Notes: generated by a model not told the origin, from the letters alone. A stretch of 64,000 bases of DNA from Chryseobacterium sp. POL2 (GCF_011058315.1 NZ_CP049298.1:1240001-1304000); one strand, 5' to 3'; positions 1 to 9,245 are shown, counted from the stretch's first letter. Program-made: numbers and translations.

Positions 1-53
1 GCAAATAACCCAAGAACCGCAACAAGACTAAAAATTTTATAAATTTTTCTCAC
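1..53 (-). CDS. Secreted protein, N-terminal fragment (runs off the window)
   Basis: Only the first 17 codons lie in the window. A GTG at 53-51 opens a frame reading V-R-K-I-Y-K-I-F-S-L-V-A-V-L-G-L-F, a basic start followed by a hydrophobic run, which is what a Sec signal peptide looks like. No ATG lies in frame between this GTG and rluD. It is on the same strand as, and 37 bases downstream of, the rluD stop, so it may be the third gene of the PASTA-rluD operon. The product cannot be identified from this fragment. The call rests on the signal-peptide look only. Confidence 0.45.
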   Translation of the reverse strand, partial: MRKIYKIFSLVAVLGLF

Positions 54-90
54 GAGACAAATATAAAAAATTAAAGTTTCCTTTTTTATT

Positions 91-1164
91 TTAATTGTTT
101 TCCAAATACTTCCGCCATCTATCAACCGCTTCCTGCATATCGCCAGGCATCGGACTTTCAAAATACATTTCTTTTTTTGTAGTCGGATGAACAAAGCCTA
201 AGGTGTGGGCATGTAAAGCATGACGCGGCAATATTTCAAAAATATTTTGGACGAATTGTTTGTATTTTGGGAGATTAACCCCTCTTAATATTTGATGTCC
301 TTCATAGCGTTCATCATTAAATAAAGTGTGCCCGATATGTTTGAAGTGCGCCCGTATCTGATGTGTTCTTCCCGTTTCCAACTTGCATTCTACCCAAGTC
401 ATGTGACGAAAACGCTCCAAAACTTTATAATGTGTCACCGCGTGTTTTCCATGACTGCCATCCTCATAAACTGCCATTTGCATTCTGTTCTTCTGATGGC
501 GCCCGATATGTCCTCGAATAGTGCCTTCGTCTTCTTCTATATTTCCCCAAACAAAAGCCCAATAAAGGCGTTTGGTTTTTCTGTCAAAAAATTGTTTTGC
601 TAGATAGCTCAGCGCATATTCCGTTTTAGCAATGACCAAAAGTCCAGAAGTATCTTTATCAATACGATGCACCAGTCCTACTCGATCCAAATCGGAATTA
701 TAATTGGGATTTTTAGCAAAATGGAAGGCCAAAGCATTTACCAAAGTACCATCCCAGTTGCCGAAACCCGGATGCACCACCATTCCTGCCTCTTTGTCCA
801 CAACCACCAAATCCTCATCTTCATAAACGATATTTATCGGAATATCTTGTGGAATGATAACATTTTCACGTGGTGGATGCGCCAAAAGCACACTAATCTC
901 ATCGCCTGGCTTTACACGATAATTCTGCTTAACCGGATTGCCATTCACCACAACATTTCCTGCGCGACAAGTTTGAGAAATCTTATTGCGCGACGAGTTT
1001 TGTCGATAGATCAATAAAAATTTATCAATTCTTAAAGGCTCTTGTTTTTTATCGACTGTGATATTGAGATGTTCAAAGAGTCCGCTATTTTCGTCGCTAA
1101 GACCAATCTCATCATTGGATTCTAAAGCATCTTCAAAAGCTTCATCAAAATCTTCCTCTTGCAT
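91..1164 (-). CDS. rluD: RluD-family 23S rRNA pseudouridine synthase
   Basis: This cytoplasmic enzyme isomerises uridine to pseudouridine in rRNA. At 357 residues it is slightly longer than E. coli RluD because of an acidic extension of about 40 residues at the N-terminus. An S4 RNA-binding domain follows (about 43-95, with RIDKFL and the VVVNG turn), then the catalytic domain with the family motif HRIDKDTSGLL at 166-176, where Asp169 is the expected catalytic residue. RTHQIRAH further on is the second conserved block. It lies 69 bases downstream of the PASTA protein gene on the same strand and is probably co-transcribed with it. RluD and RluC are hard to separate by eye; the S4 domain and length favour RluD, and the exact target uridines are inferred. 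Confidence 0.93.
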   Translation of the reverse strand: MQEEDFDEAFEDALESNDEIGLSDENSGLFEHLNITVDKKQEPLRIDKFLLIYRQNSSRNKISQTCRAGNVVVNGNPVKQNYRVKPGDEISVLLAHPPRENVIIPQDIPINIVYEDEDLVVVDKEAGMVVHPGFGNWDGTLVNALAFHFAKNPNYNSDLDRVGLVHRIDKDTSGLLVIAKTEYALSYLAKQFFDRKTKRLYWAFVWGNIEEDEGTIRGHIGRHQKNRMQMAVYEDGSHGKHAVTHYKVLERFRHMTWVECKLETGRTHQIRAHFKHIGHTLFNDERYEGHQILRGVNLPKYKQFVQNIFEILPRHALHAHTLGFVHPTTKKEMYFESPMPGDMQEAVDRWRKYLENN

Positions 1165-1233
1165 ATTTTTTTTATCAAAATTGGCTTCAACAACAATGCT
1201 GAAGCCATTATATTAGTAATAGTCTTAAACGGT

Positions 1234-2226
1234 TTATTCTACAATTACCTTTTTCTTCTCTTTCGGTTTTTCTGCTGCTGGCTTATTGGCCGTGTTAGAA
1301 TTATTATTGGTAGTTGTTGTTTTAGGTGTTTCTGGTTTTTTTTCAGGTGCAGGTTTTGGCACTACTGCTGCTGGTTGGTCAACCTCAACTTCTTCGTAAC
1401 GAATTGGAGGCGGTGCCACCGTATCAATTTTTGGACGATACATCAAATCCAATTCTTTGACTTTGTTAAACATTTCGGCAGGCGTTTTGTGGCTTGCCCA
1501 AAGGTCAATCTGCATGCCTTGGTCTCGCAATGCGCCAGCTGGCGGATCTTGATAGTAAATAATAGCAGCATCGTCAGCCGTACCGGATTCGTATTCTACG
1601 ATACCAACTTCAAATAAATTTTGAGCAATTATTTTTTTAGCCTCTTGGACTGTTCTTCCCACCAAATTCGGGATGGTCACATTTCGTAATGGTCCAGAAC
1701 CAATTACCAAATCGACGGTTGAGAATTTAGGAAGAAGTTCACCTGGTTTTATGGGTCGATTTTGGAATAAGATTCTAAGAACAGCATCTCTTTGGATACT
1801 TGGCTCGTAGAGTGTATCACCTACTTTGAGTCCCACCAAATTAAGTTGGTTAAATGCCAAACCTTTGTAACGATCAATAATATCCGGAACGGCAACTTTC
1901 GCCCAAGTTCGTGGATTAACTTTTAGCAAAACTGTTCGCCCTCCTTTAACATGAGATCCTGGCGATGGCGACACCAACAAGACTTGAAAAGGTTTGAATT
2001 TTGGATTGAACTGCGCACTGTCAACTTCATATTCTAAGCCAGAGTCATCTAGGACTTTTATCGCATCGTGCACCGTCATATTCATGACGTTAGGAACAGG
2101 AATTTCTTCACCATGATTGGTATGAAATTCTAACCAACGGAAAGTTAACCATACAAGACCCGCAAATACCGCTAACGCGAGAACGATGTTAACGAGAACT
2201 TTCCAGTGGAAAAAAGATTTGAACAT
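1234..2226 (-). CDS. Membrane-anchored PASTA domain protein
   Basis: The protein has 330 residues, with a short cytoplasmic N-terminus, one transmembrane helix at about 10-29 (VLVNIVLALAVFAGLVWL), and three PASTA domains at about 42-106, 112-178 and 183-250. PASTA boundaries show as IPVPNVMNMTV, VAVPDIIDRYKG and VTIPNLVGRTV. The C-terminal 60 residues are Pro/Lys/Thr/Asn rich and look disordered. PASTA domains bind muropeptides or transpeptidase surfaces in the family's better known Ser/Thr kinases and PBPs; here no kinase or penicillin-binding domain is present, so a structural or sensing role at the cell wall is inferred. It is first in a probable operon with rluD and divergent from ddl, a peptidoglycan gene, over a 283-bp gap. 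Confidence 0.9.
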   Translation of the reverse strand: MFKSFFHWKVLVNIVLALAVFAGLVWLTFRWLEFHTNHGEEIPVPNVMNMTVHDAIKVLDDSGLEYEVDSAQFNPKFKPFQVLLVSPSPGSHVKGGRTVLLKVNPRTWAKVAVPDIIDRYKGLAFNQLNLVGLKVGDTLYEPSIQRDAVLRILFQNRPIKPGELLPKFSTVDLVIGSGPLRNVTIPNLVGRTVQEAKKIIAQNLFEVGIVEYESGTADDAAIIYYQDPPAGALRDQGMQIDLWASHKTPAEMFNKVKELDLMYRPKIDTVAPPPIRYEEVEVDQPAAVVPKPAPEKKPETPKTTTTNNNSNTANKPAAEKPKEKKKVIVE

Positions 2227-2243
2227 AAGCTATTGTTTTGTTA

Positions 2244-2264
2244 CAAAAATATCTAGCAAATATA
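2244..2264 (-). promoter_or_regulatory. Candidate -7 boxes for the PASTA-rluD operon
   Basis: Read on the minus strand, TATATTTG (2264-2257) and TATTTTTG (2251-2244) both match the Bacteroidota -7 consensus TAnnTTTG, 30 and 17 bases before the start codon. A clear -33 TTG was not seen. Confidence 0.4.
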
Positions 2265-2310
2265 GATATATATTTTGTATTTTTTTTCTTCATGCTTCAT
2301 TTTTTGTGCC

Positions 2311-2440
2311 ATTTTGCGATAGGGATAGTAGCGGATATCCTTCTTAAGAAATGGCATATAGCAAAGGCAAGAAGATAGCAGCGGAAAGCCCGACCGCAAC
2401 TTCGGCAAGGAATATATATTGGAAAGTTGCGGAATCGCCC
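2311..2440. repeat. Structured intergenic element with a duplicated GATAGYAGCGGAWA motif
   Basis: The gap between the PASTA gene and ddl holds two copies of GATAGYAGCGGAWA, at 2324-2337 and 2374-2387, 50 bp apart. They are followed by a perfect 9-bp inverted repeat, CCGCAACTT at 2394-2402 and AAGTTGCGG at 2424-2432. This GC-richer block contrasts with the AT-rich intergenic sequence elsewhere. Short open frames cross it on both strands but none looks like a protein. It may be a dispersed repeat or a structured RNA; its function is unknown. Confidence 0.4.
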
Positions 2441-2483
2441 AAAAATAAAAGCAGAACCGCATCTTCCTTGTTGATAAAATTTT

Positions 2484-2491
2484 TACATTTG
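2484..2491 (+). promoter_or_regulatory. Candidate -7 box for ddl-coaD
   Basis: TACATTTG matches TAnnTTTG and ends 18 bases before the ddl start codon. TTG triplets lie only 10-13 bases upstream, closer than the usual spacing, so the -33 part is uncertain. Confidence 0.4.
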
Positions 2492-2509
2492 CGATAATAT
2501 AAATCTGTT

Positions 2510-3502
2510 ATGGAAAAGAAAAATATAGCCGTGGTTATGGGCGGCTATTCTGACGAATATGTCGTGTCACTGAAAAGTGGACAACTAATCTATGACTCGC
2601 TGGAGCGCGAAAAATACAATGTATATAAAGTTGTTATCCTAAAAGATGAATGGTATTTTTTGGATGACAACGAACAAAAACTGGAGATTAATAAAGCGGA
2701 TTTTTCTGTAACATTGGGAGATGGAAGCCAGCTAAAATTCGATGCTTGTTTTAATATTATCCACGGAACACCTGGCGAAAATGGCATTCTACAAGCCTAT
2801 TGGGACGCCGTTGGACAACGCTATACAGGTTGTAACTTCTACCAAAGCGCTTTAACTTTTAATAAAAAAGACACTTTGGCTGTCTTGTCAAAATATAATA
2901 TTCCGTCGGCAAAAAGTATCTATCTGAGAAAAGGTGAAAAGATTGATGCTGAAAATATTGTTGCAGAGCTTGGACTTCCGCTTTTTGTAAAACCTAATCA
3001 GTCGGGAAGTAGCCTTGGGATTTCTAAAGTGAAAGAGATTTCTGAACTGGAAAACGCCATTGCCTTCGCCTATAAAGAAGATGACGAAATCCTTATCGAA
3101 AGCTTTTTGGATGGCACCGAAGTTTCTGTTGGTGTTTTAGACTATCAAGGAAAAACCATCGTTTTGGGCATTACAGAAATTGTTTCGGAGAACGAATTTT
3201 TCGATTATGAAGCTAAATACGAAGGCGCCTCACAAGAGATTACCCCTGCAAGATTGGATGACGAAACCCGCAGAAAAGTGGAAGAAATTGCCATTCGCGC
3301 TTATGATTCTTTAGGAATGAGTGGTTTCTCCAGAAGTGAATATATCATTATGAATGGTGAACCTTATATGTTGGAAATGAATACCAATCCTGGTTTTTCA
3401 CCAGCAAGTATTTTACCACAACAAGCAAAAATATACGGTATTTCCATCCAAGATCTTTGTGGCAACGAAGTGGAAAAAGCCCTTAAAAAGCCTTTACATT
3501 AA
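2510..3502 (+). CDS. ddl: D-alanine--D-alanine ligase
   Basis: This cytoplasmic ATP-grasp enzyme joins two D-alanines for the peptidoglycan pentapeptide. Its 330 residues are normal for the family. The N-terminal substrate domain starts with VVMGGYSDEYVVSLKSG; HGTPGENG at 85-92 is the conserved substrate loop; the ATP-grasp core has LPLFVKPNQSGSSLGISKV; and the C-terminal EMNTNPGF is the Mg-binding block. It begins at the ATG at 2510, with the next gene coaD 15 bases after its stop, so the two are almost certainly one operon. A vancomycin-type D-Ala-D-Lac ligase is unlikely because no vanH or vanX partner is present. Confidence 0.96.
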   Translation: MEKKNIAVVMGGYSDEYVVSLKSGQLIYDSLEREKYNVYKVVILKDEWYFLDDNEQKLEINKADFSVTLGDGSQLKFDACFNIIHGTPGENGILQAYWDAVGQRYTGCNFYQSALTFNKKDTLAVLSKYNIPSAKSIYLRKGEKIDAENIVAELGLPLFVKPNQSGSSLGISKVKEISELENAIAFAYKEDDEILIESFLDGTEVSVGVLDYQGKTIVLGITEIVSENEFFDYEAKYEGASQEITPARLDDETRRKVEEIAIRAYDSLGMSGFSRSEYIIMNGEPYMLEMNTNPGFSPASILPQQAKIYGISIQDLCGNEVEKALKKPLH

Positions 3503-3517
3503 TAAAATAAAAACGAC

Positions 3518-3979
3518 ATGAGAATTGCTGTTTTTCCAGGATCTTTTGATCCCATCACGCTAGGACATTACGATATTGTAGAACGCGCTTCGCCTTTGTT
3601 TGATAAAATTATTATTGCCATTGGTAGAAACTCACAAAAAAAATACATGTTCTCGTTAGAACAGCGTAAAGAGTTTATCCGCAACACCTTCAAAGATTTC
3701 CCCAATGTGGAAGTCGATGATTTTGAAGGCTTAACGGTGGACTATTGCAAAAGCAAAAATGTTAATTTCATATTGCGGGGCCTTAGAAATCCTGCCGATT
3801 TTGAATTCGAAAAAGCAATTGCGCAAACCAATAGAGCTTTGACACGAGAAAGCGTTATCGAAACGATTTTCCTACTCACCTCATCGGGTAAATCATTCAT
3901 CAGCAGTAGTATTGTCCGAGAAATTATTTCCTTCGGTGGCAATTACGAAATTATGGTTCCAGACGCTGTTCGGGTTTAA
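3518..3979 (+). CDS. coaD: Pantetheine-phosphate adenylyltransferase
   Basis: CoaD transfers AMP from ATP to 4'-phosphopantetheine, the penultimate step of coenzyme A synthesis. The 153-residue length is typical. The nucleotidyltransferase signature is clear: FPGSFDPITLGH at 6-17 with the TxGH motif, LRGLR near 86-90 for phosphate binding, and ISSSIVRE at 128-135 corresponding to the family ISSTxVR motif. It follows ddl closely and ends just before a strong hairpin shared with the convergent surface-protein gene. Confidence 0.97.
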   Translation: MRIAVFPGSFDPITLGHYDIVERASPLFDKIIIAIGRNSQKKYMFSLEQRKEFIRNTFKDFPNVEVDDFEGLTVDYCKSKNVNFILRGLRNPADFEFEKAIAQTNRALTRESVIETIFLLTSSGKSFISSSIVREIISFGGNYEIMVPDAVRV

Positions 3980-3991
3980 TATAAATTTTAA

Positions 3992-4036
3992 ACATCAAAC
4001 AAACGGATACAAAAAATGTATCCGTTTGTTTGATGT
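3992..4036. terminator. Bidirectional terminator, 20-bp perfect stem
   Basis: A perfect 20-bp inverted repeat (3992-4011 with 4017-4036) around a 5-base AAAAA loop lies between the convergent coaD and the 1320-residue protein gene. The T-rich tail is better on the minus strand (TTTAAAATTTAT). The stem is unusually long for this window. Confidence 0.85.
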
Positions 4037-4068
4037 GTATTGGGTTGTTTAATTATTAGAAACATTTG

Positions 4069-7000
4069 TTATTTGATAATCTTTTTAAAACGAGTTTCAC
4101 CAAAACGATCTGCTTTAATAATATAAATACCTTTTGTGAATATGGAAGATGTTATGTTTAATTGTTTAAGATTCGTCCACTCTGTCCATATTAATCTGCC
4201 CACGGCATCGTAAACTTCGACTTGTCCCAAGTTTTTATCAGATTTTATTATAAAATCTTCCTCATCTTTATAAACGACGAAATCATTTTTTGTCGGATCT
4301 GTCGCATTAAGCACTAAATCTGATTTATAAATTATTTCGAAACGGCCGAGATTAAACCCTTTTTCTAATGTAAAATTGTAATTGCCATCGTTTAATTTAA
4401 CAATTTTATTCAACAGCTTATCTTTAAGATAGATATCTTGTCCATCAGCGAAAATAGCATCACCTTCTGCAAAAGCTATTTTGTAATTTCCACTTTCATA
4501 AGCTTTTACACCCAATGCTATAACATCATTTCTAATATCAACATCTTGTCGTCCTTGGATGCTCAATGGCTCTGCATCGCTACTGATGCTATAAAATAAA
4601 TCTGAAGCTGATGTATTGGCCAAAGCATCATATTTATCATATATATTGACAGCGCCTTCGTCATAGACAACTGCTGTACTGATGATTAAATTTTTAGGCG
4701 TTATCAATTCCAACCAATAGCGTTTGGGCTTTTCGTTTTTAAAATAAACAGCACTTGAAGTAGCGGTTCTCATCGTATTATCAAAGCTAAGACTTGCTGT
4801 TGTACTCTTAAGTTTTACAATAAAGGCCTGTCCCGACTTGATAATACTAATAGGTTTTTTAGCAGCGACGTCATTATTAAATCTGGGCGCTTGATTACCT
4901 GTTTTACTAGAAAAATTATAGGTTGCATAATTATCTCCAGAGTAATCACTGCCATATTGGTTATAATCTGTATTGCCTGTATTATCCCAGAAATAGGCAT
5001 TGTTATCCTTAGCCACATCCAGCAATGTATTGTTTAAAGTATAGAATAAATCCAAATCAAAATTAGAAGGATATGGGTTGCCTGTAAGATTGTAACCATC
5101 GCCCTGACCGACATTGTTACCTACATCAAAAACAAAAGCGGCATTATTGGGCACACCACTGAAAATTGCTTTTACGGCATTTGAAGCAAGACCTATCGCT
5201 GAATAGCCTTTTGCTTTTGCAGACTTTGTGCCCGCTATTACTGGTTTGAAGGTATCTGTTTTTGTTATATACTCCATCACCTTGCCTGCCATAACAGAAT
5301 TGGGACTACCATATAACGCATATAAATCTTGCTCTACAACGGGTGACGCCCAAAGATTGTATTGATTAGCTGGCACTGTTGCTTTGCGCTCTAGATTGAT
5401 AGCACCTATATTATTAGCGGTAGGGTCTTGCATCAGGATAGCATTATTTTCAAACCTTACAATTCCACCTGTGTTTTGGAGACCTTGTTTGGCTTCAAGA
5501 ACATTAGATGCTAGGTTATCAGCAGTTTCGGAAAGTTTTAATTCCCCTCTTACTACACTTACTAAATTATTAACCTTTGTAATTCCTGTAGCGGTTTTAA
5601 TACCAGAACCTGAAATTTTTAAATGGGCATAATTAGCACCAATGGGCGATGTCGTAACAGGTGCATTGGTGATAATTTGGTTACCGCCCCTAGAATATTC
5701 GATGGTGCTGGCATTGGCAAGACTGATGTTTTCAATAGTATTATGGACAGAAGTATTGGTGCCACCACTGAAGCCGTCTTCATCACCAGTTTTGAAAATA
5801 GCATTGCTTTCCACAATAAGGCTCTGTGTGCCTACTGGACCATCTATAGTCTGTGTATTTGTTGCAAAATCAGCATTGCTTTTCACTGTAAAACTTCCTT
5901 GGTCGCGCAAGCTAATTGTCCCCGAAGTACTCCATACATTAGTCCCTGTAACTTCTATTTTGTTATATAATTTGGGAGCACGCACATTTTGACTGCTTGC
6001 ATTAGCATTGTTAAATTCAACAATACCACCTGTCAAATTATAAGTCCCAGAAAGTCCCGGATTAAAACCTATCTTTTGTAGTCGATACCGGCCGCCACTC
6101 ATTATAAGTCCACCATTCTCGGAAGGCAAATCACCATCGGAGAAAGAACCTGTCCCGTTATCGAGAACAGTCCCTTTTCTAATTTCTAAATAACCATTGC
6201 TATTGATTCTTTTTAATCCATTGGGTTGAAAAGTAAACGCATCTGTAAAAAGTTCTACAATTACCTTTTTGGCAGAAACAGCATTTGGTAAAGCATTACC
6301 GGAAACTTGGTTACTACGTCCTACATAGTGGTAAGTCGCATCACCTGAAAAAACCCTTGTTGTCGCATCACCTCCTATTTGTACATTTCCTGTATAAGTG
6401 CCTCCTGTCATAATCCCTTCTGGTGAAGTGATAATTAATTTCCCGCCAGCCATTAATTCAAAAGACTGAGATGTTTGATTTTCTATTCTTGATATATTAT
6501 TTGCTGTCAAACCATTTAATCCAAAATCTAAGATGCCTGCATTTTCTACAATTAGTTTTGCACTTGTCCCCAGTTGCCAATCTTTGGTTAATTTGACATT
6601 AGCGCTATTTTTAATATAGAAATACAAATACATAAAATCATTGGAAGTCGTATTAGAAGTCGCGGTAATAGTTTGTGTTAAATTGGTTGGATTTCCTACA
6701 AAATTAAAGCTTGTATCAGCACTTCCTATATTAGAATTGACCAGATAGGAATTTACAGCTCCAGTATTAACCTTCTTAAAATTTCCTCCCAAATTAACCT
6801 TAGACGTATTAGGATGCGAATTGTTATTGCTCAAATTAAAAACACCGCCATTAAGAAGAAAATCACCATTTATATTTAGAAAAGCTTTTTTGTTTCCTGC
6901 TTTTGCAAGAAGGATAAAACTTCCAGCATCGTTTTTAATAAAATTCCTTTTTACAGTTAAGGTCTTATCACCATTAGTTGATTGGCCTAAAACTAAACCT

Positions 7001-8031
7001 GCTCCTCCAATGTATAAATCCCTTCCCACCGTTAAATTATCAAAATTGATCGCCATCTCAATACTTGAGGAGGTTGACGTATTTTTTAATTTAAGATCAC
7101 GATGCGTAATTTGATACGTTCCTGAAGGGAATACCTGATTCCAGTGAGAAGAAGTTTCAATATTTAAATTTCCAAACTTTGCAGAAATACCTGCGACCGT
7201 ATAATTAGAAATCATACTAGCCGTGCTAAACAAAGGACCACTACCCCATGCAGTAATATTAACATTGGAATCTTCATGAAAAATCTCAATACCATTCCAG
7301 ATATTGGTATTTTCCTTAGAGATGTTAACTATGCCACCATTTTCAATCTCAAATTGGGAAGTCGGCTGTAGCGCAGTTTGAGCTTCTGAATTATTAAGAT
7401 CTAGCAATCCTGCAGATCTTACAATAAGTTTGCTACTAGCACCCAAAGTTAAATTTCCATTAACAGATAAAGTCCCAGAAATAACTTCCAAACTTTTGCC
7501 ATCAGCAATTCCCAAGCCTGGGTCAGTATCTCCCGAATAAACAAATACATTATTACTAATAAAAATATTCTTATACATCCTACCTCCCGCAACATCTACA
7601 TAACTTCCACTTTCGATGAAAATATTTTCGGGAGTCCAACTTGCCGACTGTGGTGATACAGTAGCCGCTTGCCAGCCTCCAGAGCCATATACTTGCCAGT
7701 TGGACGTAGAAGCAAAATAAATGCTAGCAGTACTACCAGGCTCGGTCCGGAAATCACCATTTTGTGGCGCTGGTAAGATTTTTAACTGACTGCTTTTTAC
7801 CATCGAAGAATTCCCAAAACTCTTCTTTAAGGAAAAATAATCATCAACAATACCTATTTTTTTTGTGAATGTCTGCTGGTTTTGATTTCTAATAATGGAA
7901 GATGTGGATCTATTATCATTTTCAAAACCCAAACGACCTGCTAATGCAGAAATAGTTTTAGCGCTAAAAAGCACCGAGGTTAAAACAAAAAGCACCATGC
8001 ACGCCCTCTGTTTTGAATAAGTAGTTTTCAT
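4069..8031 (-). CDS. Large secreted surface protein with type IX sorting domain
   Basis: The protein has 1320 residues. An N-terminal signal peptide ends near residue 29 (MVLFVLTSVLFSAKTISA). A long Asn/Ser/Thr/Gly-rich region of about 900 residues follows, with recurring patterns such as ..VNGNLTLG., ..LIVENAGILDFG.. and ..LEIRKGTVLDNGTG.., as expected of a parallel beta-helix or other repetitive beta structure. A more compact segment after about 880 contains NLTGNPYPSNFD. The last 75 residues (DEEDFIIKSDKNLGQVEVYDAV... to FKKIIK) form a type A sorting domain, so the product should cross the outer membrane by the type IX system and be attached or released. An adhesin or matrix role is inference. 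It is a single-gene unit, and 249 bp of AT-rich DNA without an obvious -7 box precedes it. Confidence 0.88.
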   Translation of the reverse strand: MKTTYSKQRACMVLFVLTSVLFSAKTISALAGRLGFENDNRSTSSIIRNQNQQTFTKKIGIVDDYFSLKKSFGNSSMVKSSQLKILPAPQNGDFRTEPGSTASIYFASTSNWQVYGSGGWQAATVSPQSASWTPENIFIESGSYVDVAGGRMYKNIFISNNVFVYSGDTDPGLGIADGKSLEVISGTLSVNGNLTLGASSKLIVRSAGLLDLNNSEAQTALQPTSQFEIENGGIVNISKENTNIWNGIEIFHEDSNVNITAWGSGPLFSTASMISNYTVAGISAKFGNLNIETSSHWNQVFPSGTYQITHRDLKLKNTSTSSSIEMAINFDNLTVGRDLYIGGAGLVLGQSTNGDKTLTVKRNFIKNDAGSFILLAKAGNKKAFLNINGDFLLNGGVFNLSNNNSHPNTSKVNLGGNFKKVNTGAVNSYLVNSNIGSADTSFNFVGNPTNLTQTITATSNTTSNDFMYLYFYIKNSANVKLTKDWQLGTSAKLIVENAGILDFGLNGLTANNISRIENQTSQSFELMAGGKLIITSPEGIMTGGTYTGNVQIGGDATTRVFSGDATYHYVGRSNQVSGNALPNAVSAKKVIVELFTDAFTFQPNGLKRINSNGYLEIRKGTVLDNGTGSFSDGDLPSENGGLIMSGGRYRLQKIGFNPGLSGTYNLTGGIVEFNNANASSQNVRAPKLYNKIEVTGTNVWSTSGTISLRDQGSFTVKSNADFATNTQTIDGPVGTQSLIVESNAIFKTGDEDGFSGGTNTSVHNTIENISLANASTIEYSRGGNQIITNAPVTTSPIGANYAHLKISGSGIKTATGITKVNNLVSVVRGELKLSETADNLASNVLEAKQGLQNTGGIVRFENNAILMQDPTANNIGAINLERKATVPANQYNLWASPVVEQDLYALYGSPNSVMAGKVMEYITKTDTFKPVIAGTKSAKAKGYSAIGLASNAVKAIFSGVPNNAAFVFDVGNNVGQGDGYNLTGNPYPSNFDLDLFYTLNNTLLDVAKDNNAYFWDNTGNTDYNQYGSDYSGDNYATYNFSSKTGNQAPRFNNDVAAKKPISIIKSGQAFIVKLKSTTASLSFDNTMRTATSSAVYFKNEKPKRYWLELITPKNLIISTAVVYDEGAVNIYDKYDALANTSASDLFYSISSDAEPLSIQGRQDVDIRNDVIALGVKAYESGNYKIAFAEGDAIFADGQDIYLKDKLLNKIVKLNDGNYNFTLEKGFNLGRFEIIYKSDLVLNATDPTKNDFVVYKDEEDFIIKSDKNLGQVEVYDAVGRLIWTEWTNLKQLNITSSIFTKGIYIIKADRFGETRFKKIIK

Positions 8032-8279
8032 TATTATAGATTGTTATTAGTTTATACATAATAAATAGTATTACGTCAAACTAATTTAAAACCTAAAAAT
8101 CATTTACAAAATACTCGTTTTCCATGATATACATTCTACACAAACTCTATTTAACATAATAATATTCTTAGCCAACAACTAACATAACTAGGGATAAAGT
8201 ATAGATACTGTATGAGCAAAGTATTAGTTTGCTAAAAACCACACCGCCGATTAAAAAAAATCTAAGAATTATTAACAAA

Positions 8280-9056
8280 TTATTTTATCGTCCACATCGC
8301 ACTGGAGAGATTTTCCAAATGTAGAATCTTTTGGAAAGGGCTTTTGACAGCGTTCAGAACTTCGGGCGTTTGGATATAGCTGTAGCGCGACGCCATATTG
8401 TGCATATTGGAAACAATAATGAGCCAGCATTCATCAATTTTGCTTTTATAAAGTGGATATTTCACATTTTTCTTTTCGATGATGTGGAGAATTTTTTCCG
8501 CTTTCAACTCATCAAACAAAGACATGCTATAATCTAAAACCAAAAGAACGCCCTTATGATAAGGCGTTCTTCTAATGGAGGTCACATATTTTGTCGGTTT
8601 CTGATTTTGCATGGCGGTAAGAATATCTTTAATCACTTTTTCATCATCATACTGCCTCATCATCCACAAGCTAACTCCGATATAAAAAATTCCGGAAAAC
8701 AATTTATCTTGTCCGAAACTTTGCTCCACATTTCGGAAAACCTGATTAATCCTCGCCTCGCTTTTCTTTAATTCGAAATGATTAATGACTTCCGAAATTT
8801 CTAGACCAATGCGTTTGGAACCAATTGTCACAATAAAATCCGGACTTTCGCCAATAAGATTTTCAATTTCAATGTCGGGATAATATTGGAGAAGACTGCT
8901 CAACAGCAACACTTCGGTTTTCTTTTGATAAGCTTCCCGCTCAGAAAGCTGCTCCCGGTCAATCTCACGACACCATTCGCTGAGTTTGTTTGCAGAATTT
9001 TTATTCCGCAACATACACAACGCCAAGCTTTTTGAAAGATCCTCCGTGAACACCAT
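8280..9056 (-). CDS. Uncharacterised protein with PD-(D/E)XK-nuclease-like motif
   Basis: A 258-residue soluble protein with no signal peptide or membrane segment that I cannot assign to a named family. The region 48-88 resembles a restriction-endonuclease-like core: Glu48 in a helix, then SPDFIV at 71-76 and RIGLEIS at 82-88, giving the spacing E48-x24-D73-x12-E86-x-S88. The usual Lys of (D/E)XK is Ser88, so it is either a variant or inactive site. The rest has alternating hydrophobic strands (VLLVLDYS, CWLIIVSN) as in an alpha/beta fold. It stands alone, with no methyltransferase or toxin-antitoxin partner beside it, between a surface-protein gene and a broken glucan phosphorylase gene. A defence or DNA-repair role is only a hypothesis. 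Confidence 0.6.
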   Translation of the reverse strand: MVFTEDLSKSLALCMLRNKNSANKLSEWCREIDREQLSEREAYQKKTEVLLLSSLLQYYPDIEIENLIGESPDFIVTIGSKRIGLEISEVINHFELKKSEARINQVFRNVEQSFGQDKLFSGIFYIGVSLWMMRQYDDEKVIKDILTAMQNQKPTKYVTSIRRTPYHKGVLLVLDYSMSLFDELKAEKILHIIEKKNVKYPLYKSKIDECWLIIVSNMHNMASRYSYIQTPEVLNAVKSPFQKILHLENLSSAMWTIK

Positions 9057-9245
9057 AATGCAATGATTTTATTAATCACATTCTAAATATAATCAAATAA
9101 TCCATTGAAAATGAGATATTAATAAAAATTAACGTCAACAGCATCTTATGTATTTAATAATATTTTCCACTAAAGGCCAGTAGCCGCATCCTCTTATTTT
9201 TATTCTAAATGATTAAATTGCCTTCTCAAAACAAATGCCTATTCC

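Noticed and set aside
2253-2462. A 69-residue minus-strand open frame in the PASTA-ddl gap
   Set aside because: It crosses the duplicated GATAGYAGCGGAWA element, is low in complexity at its end (KIYIYIC), and has no recognisable domain.
8032-8279. Possible small gene or promoter in the 248-bp gap between the surface protein and PD-(D/E)XK-like genes
   Set aside because: Only AT-rich sequence with no TAnnTTTG box at a sensible place and no frame of useful length.
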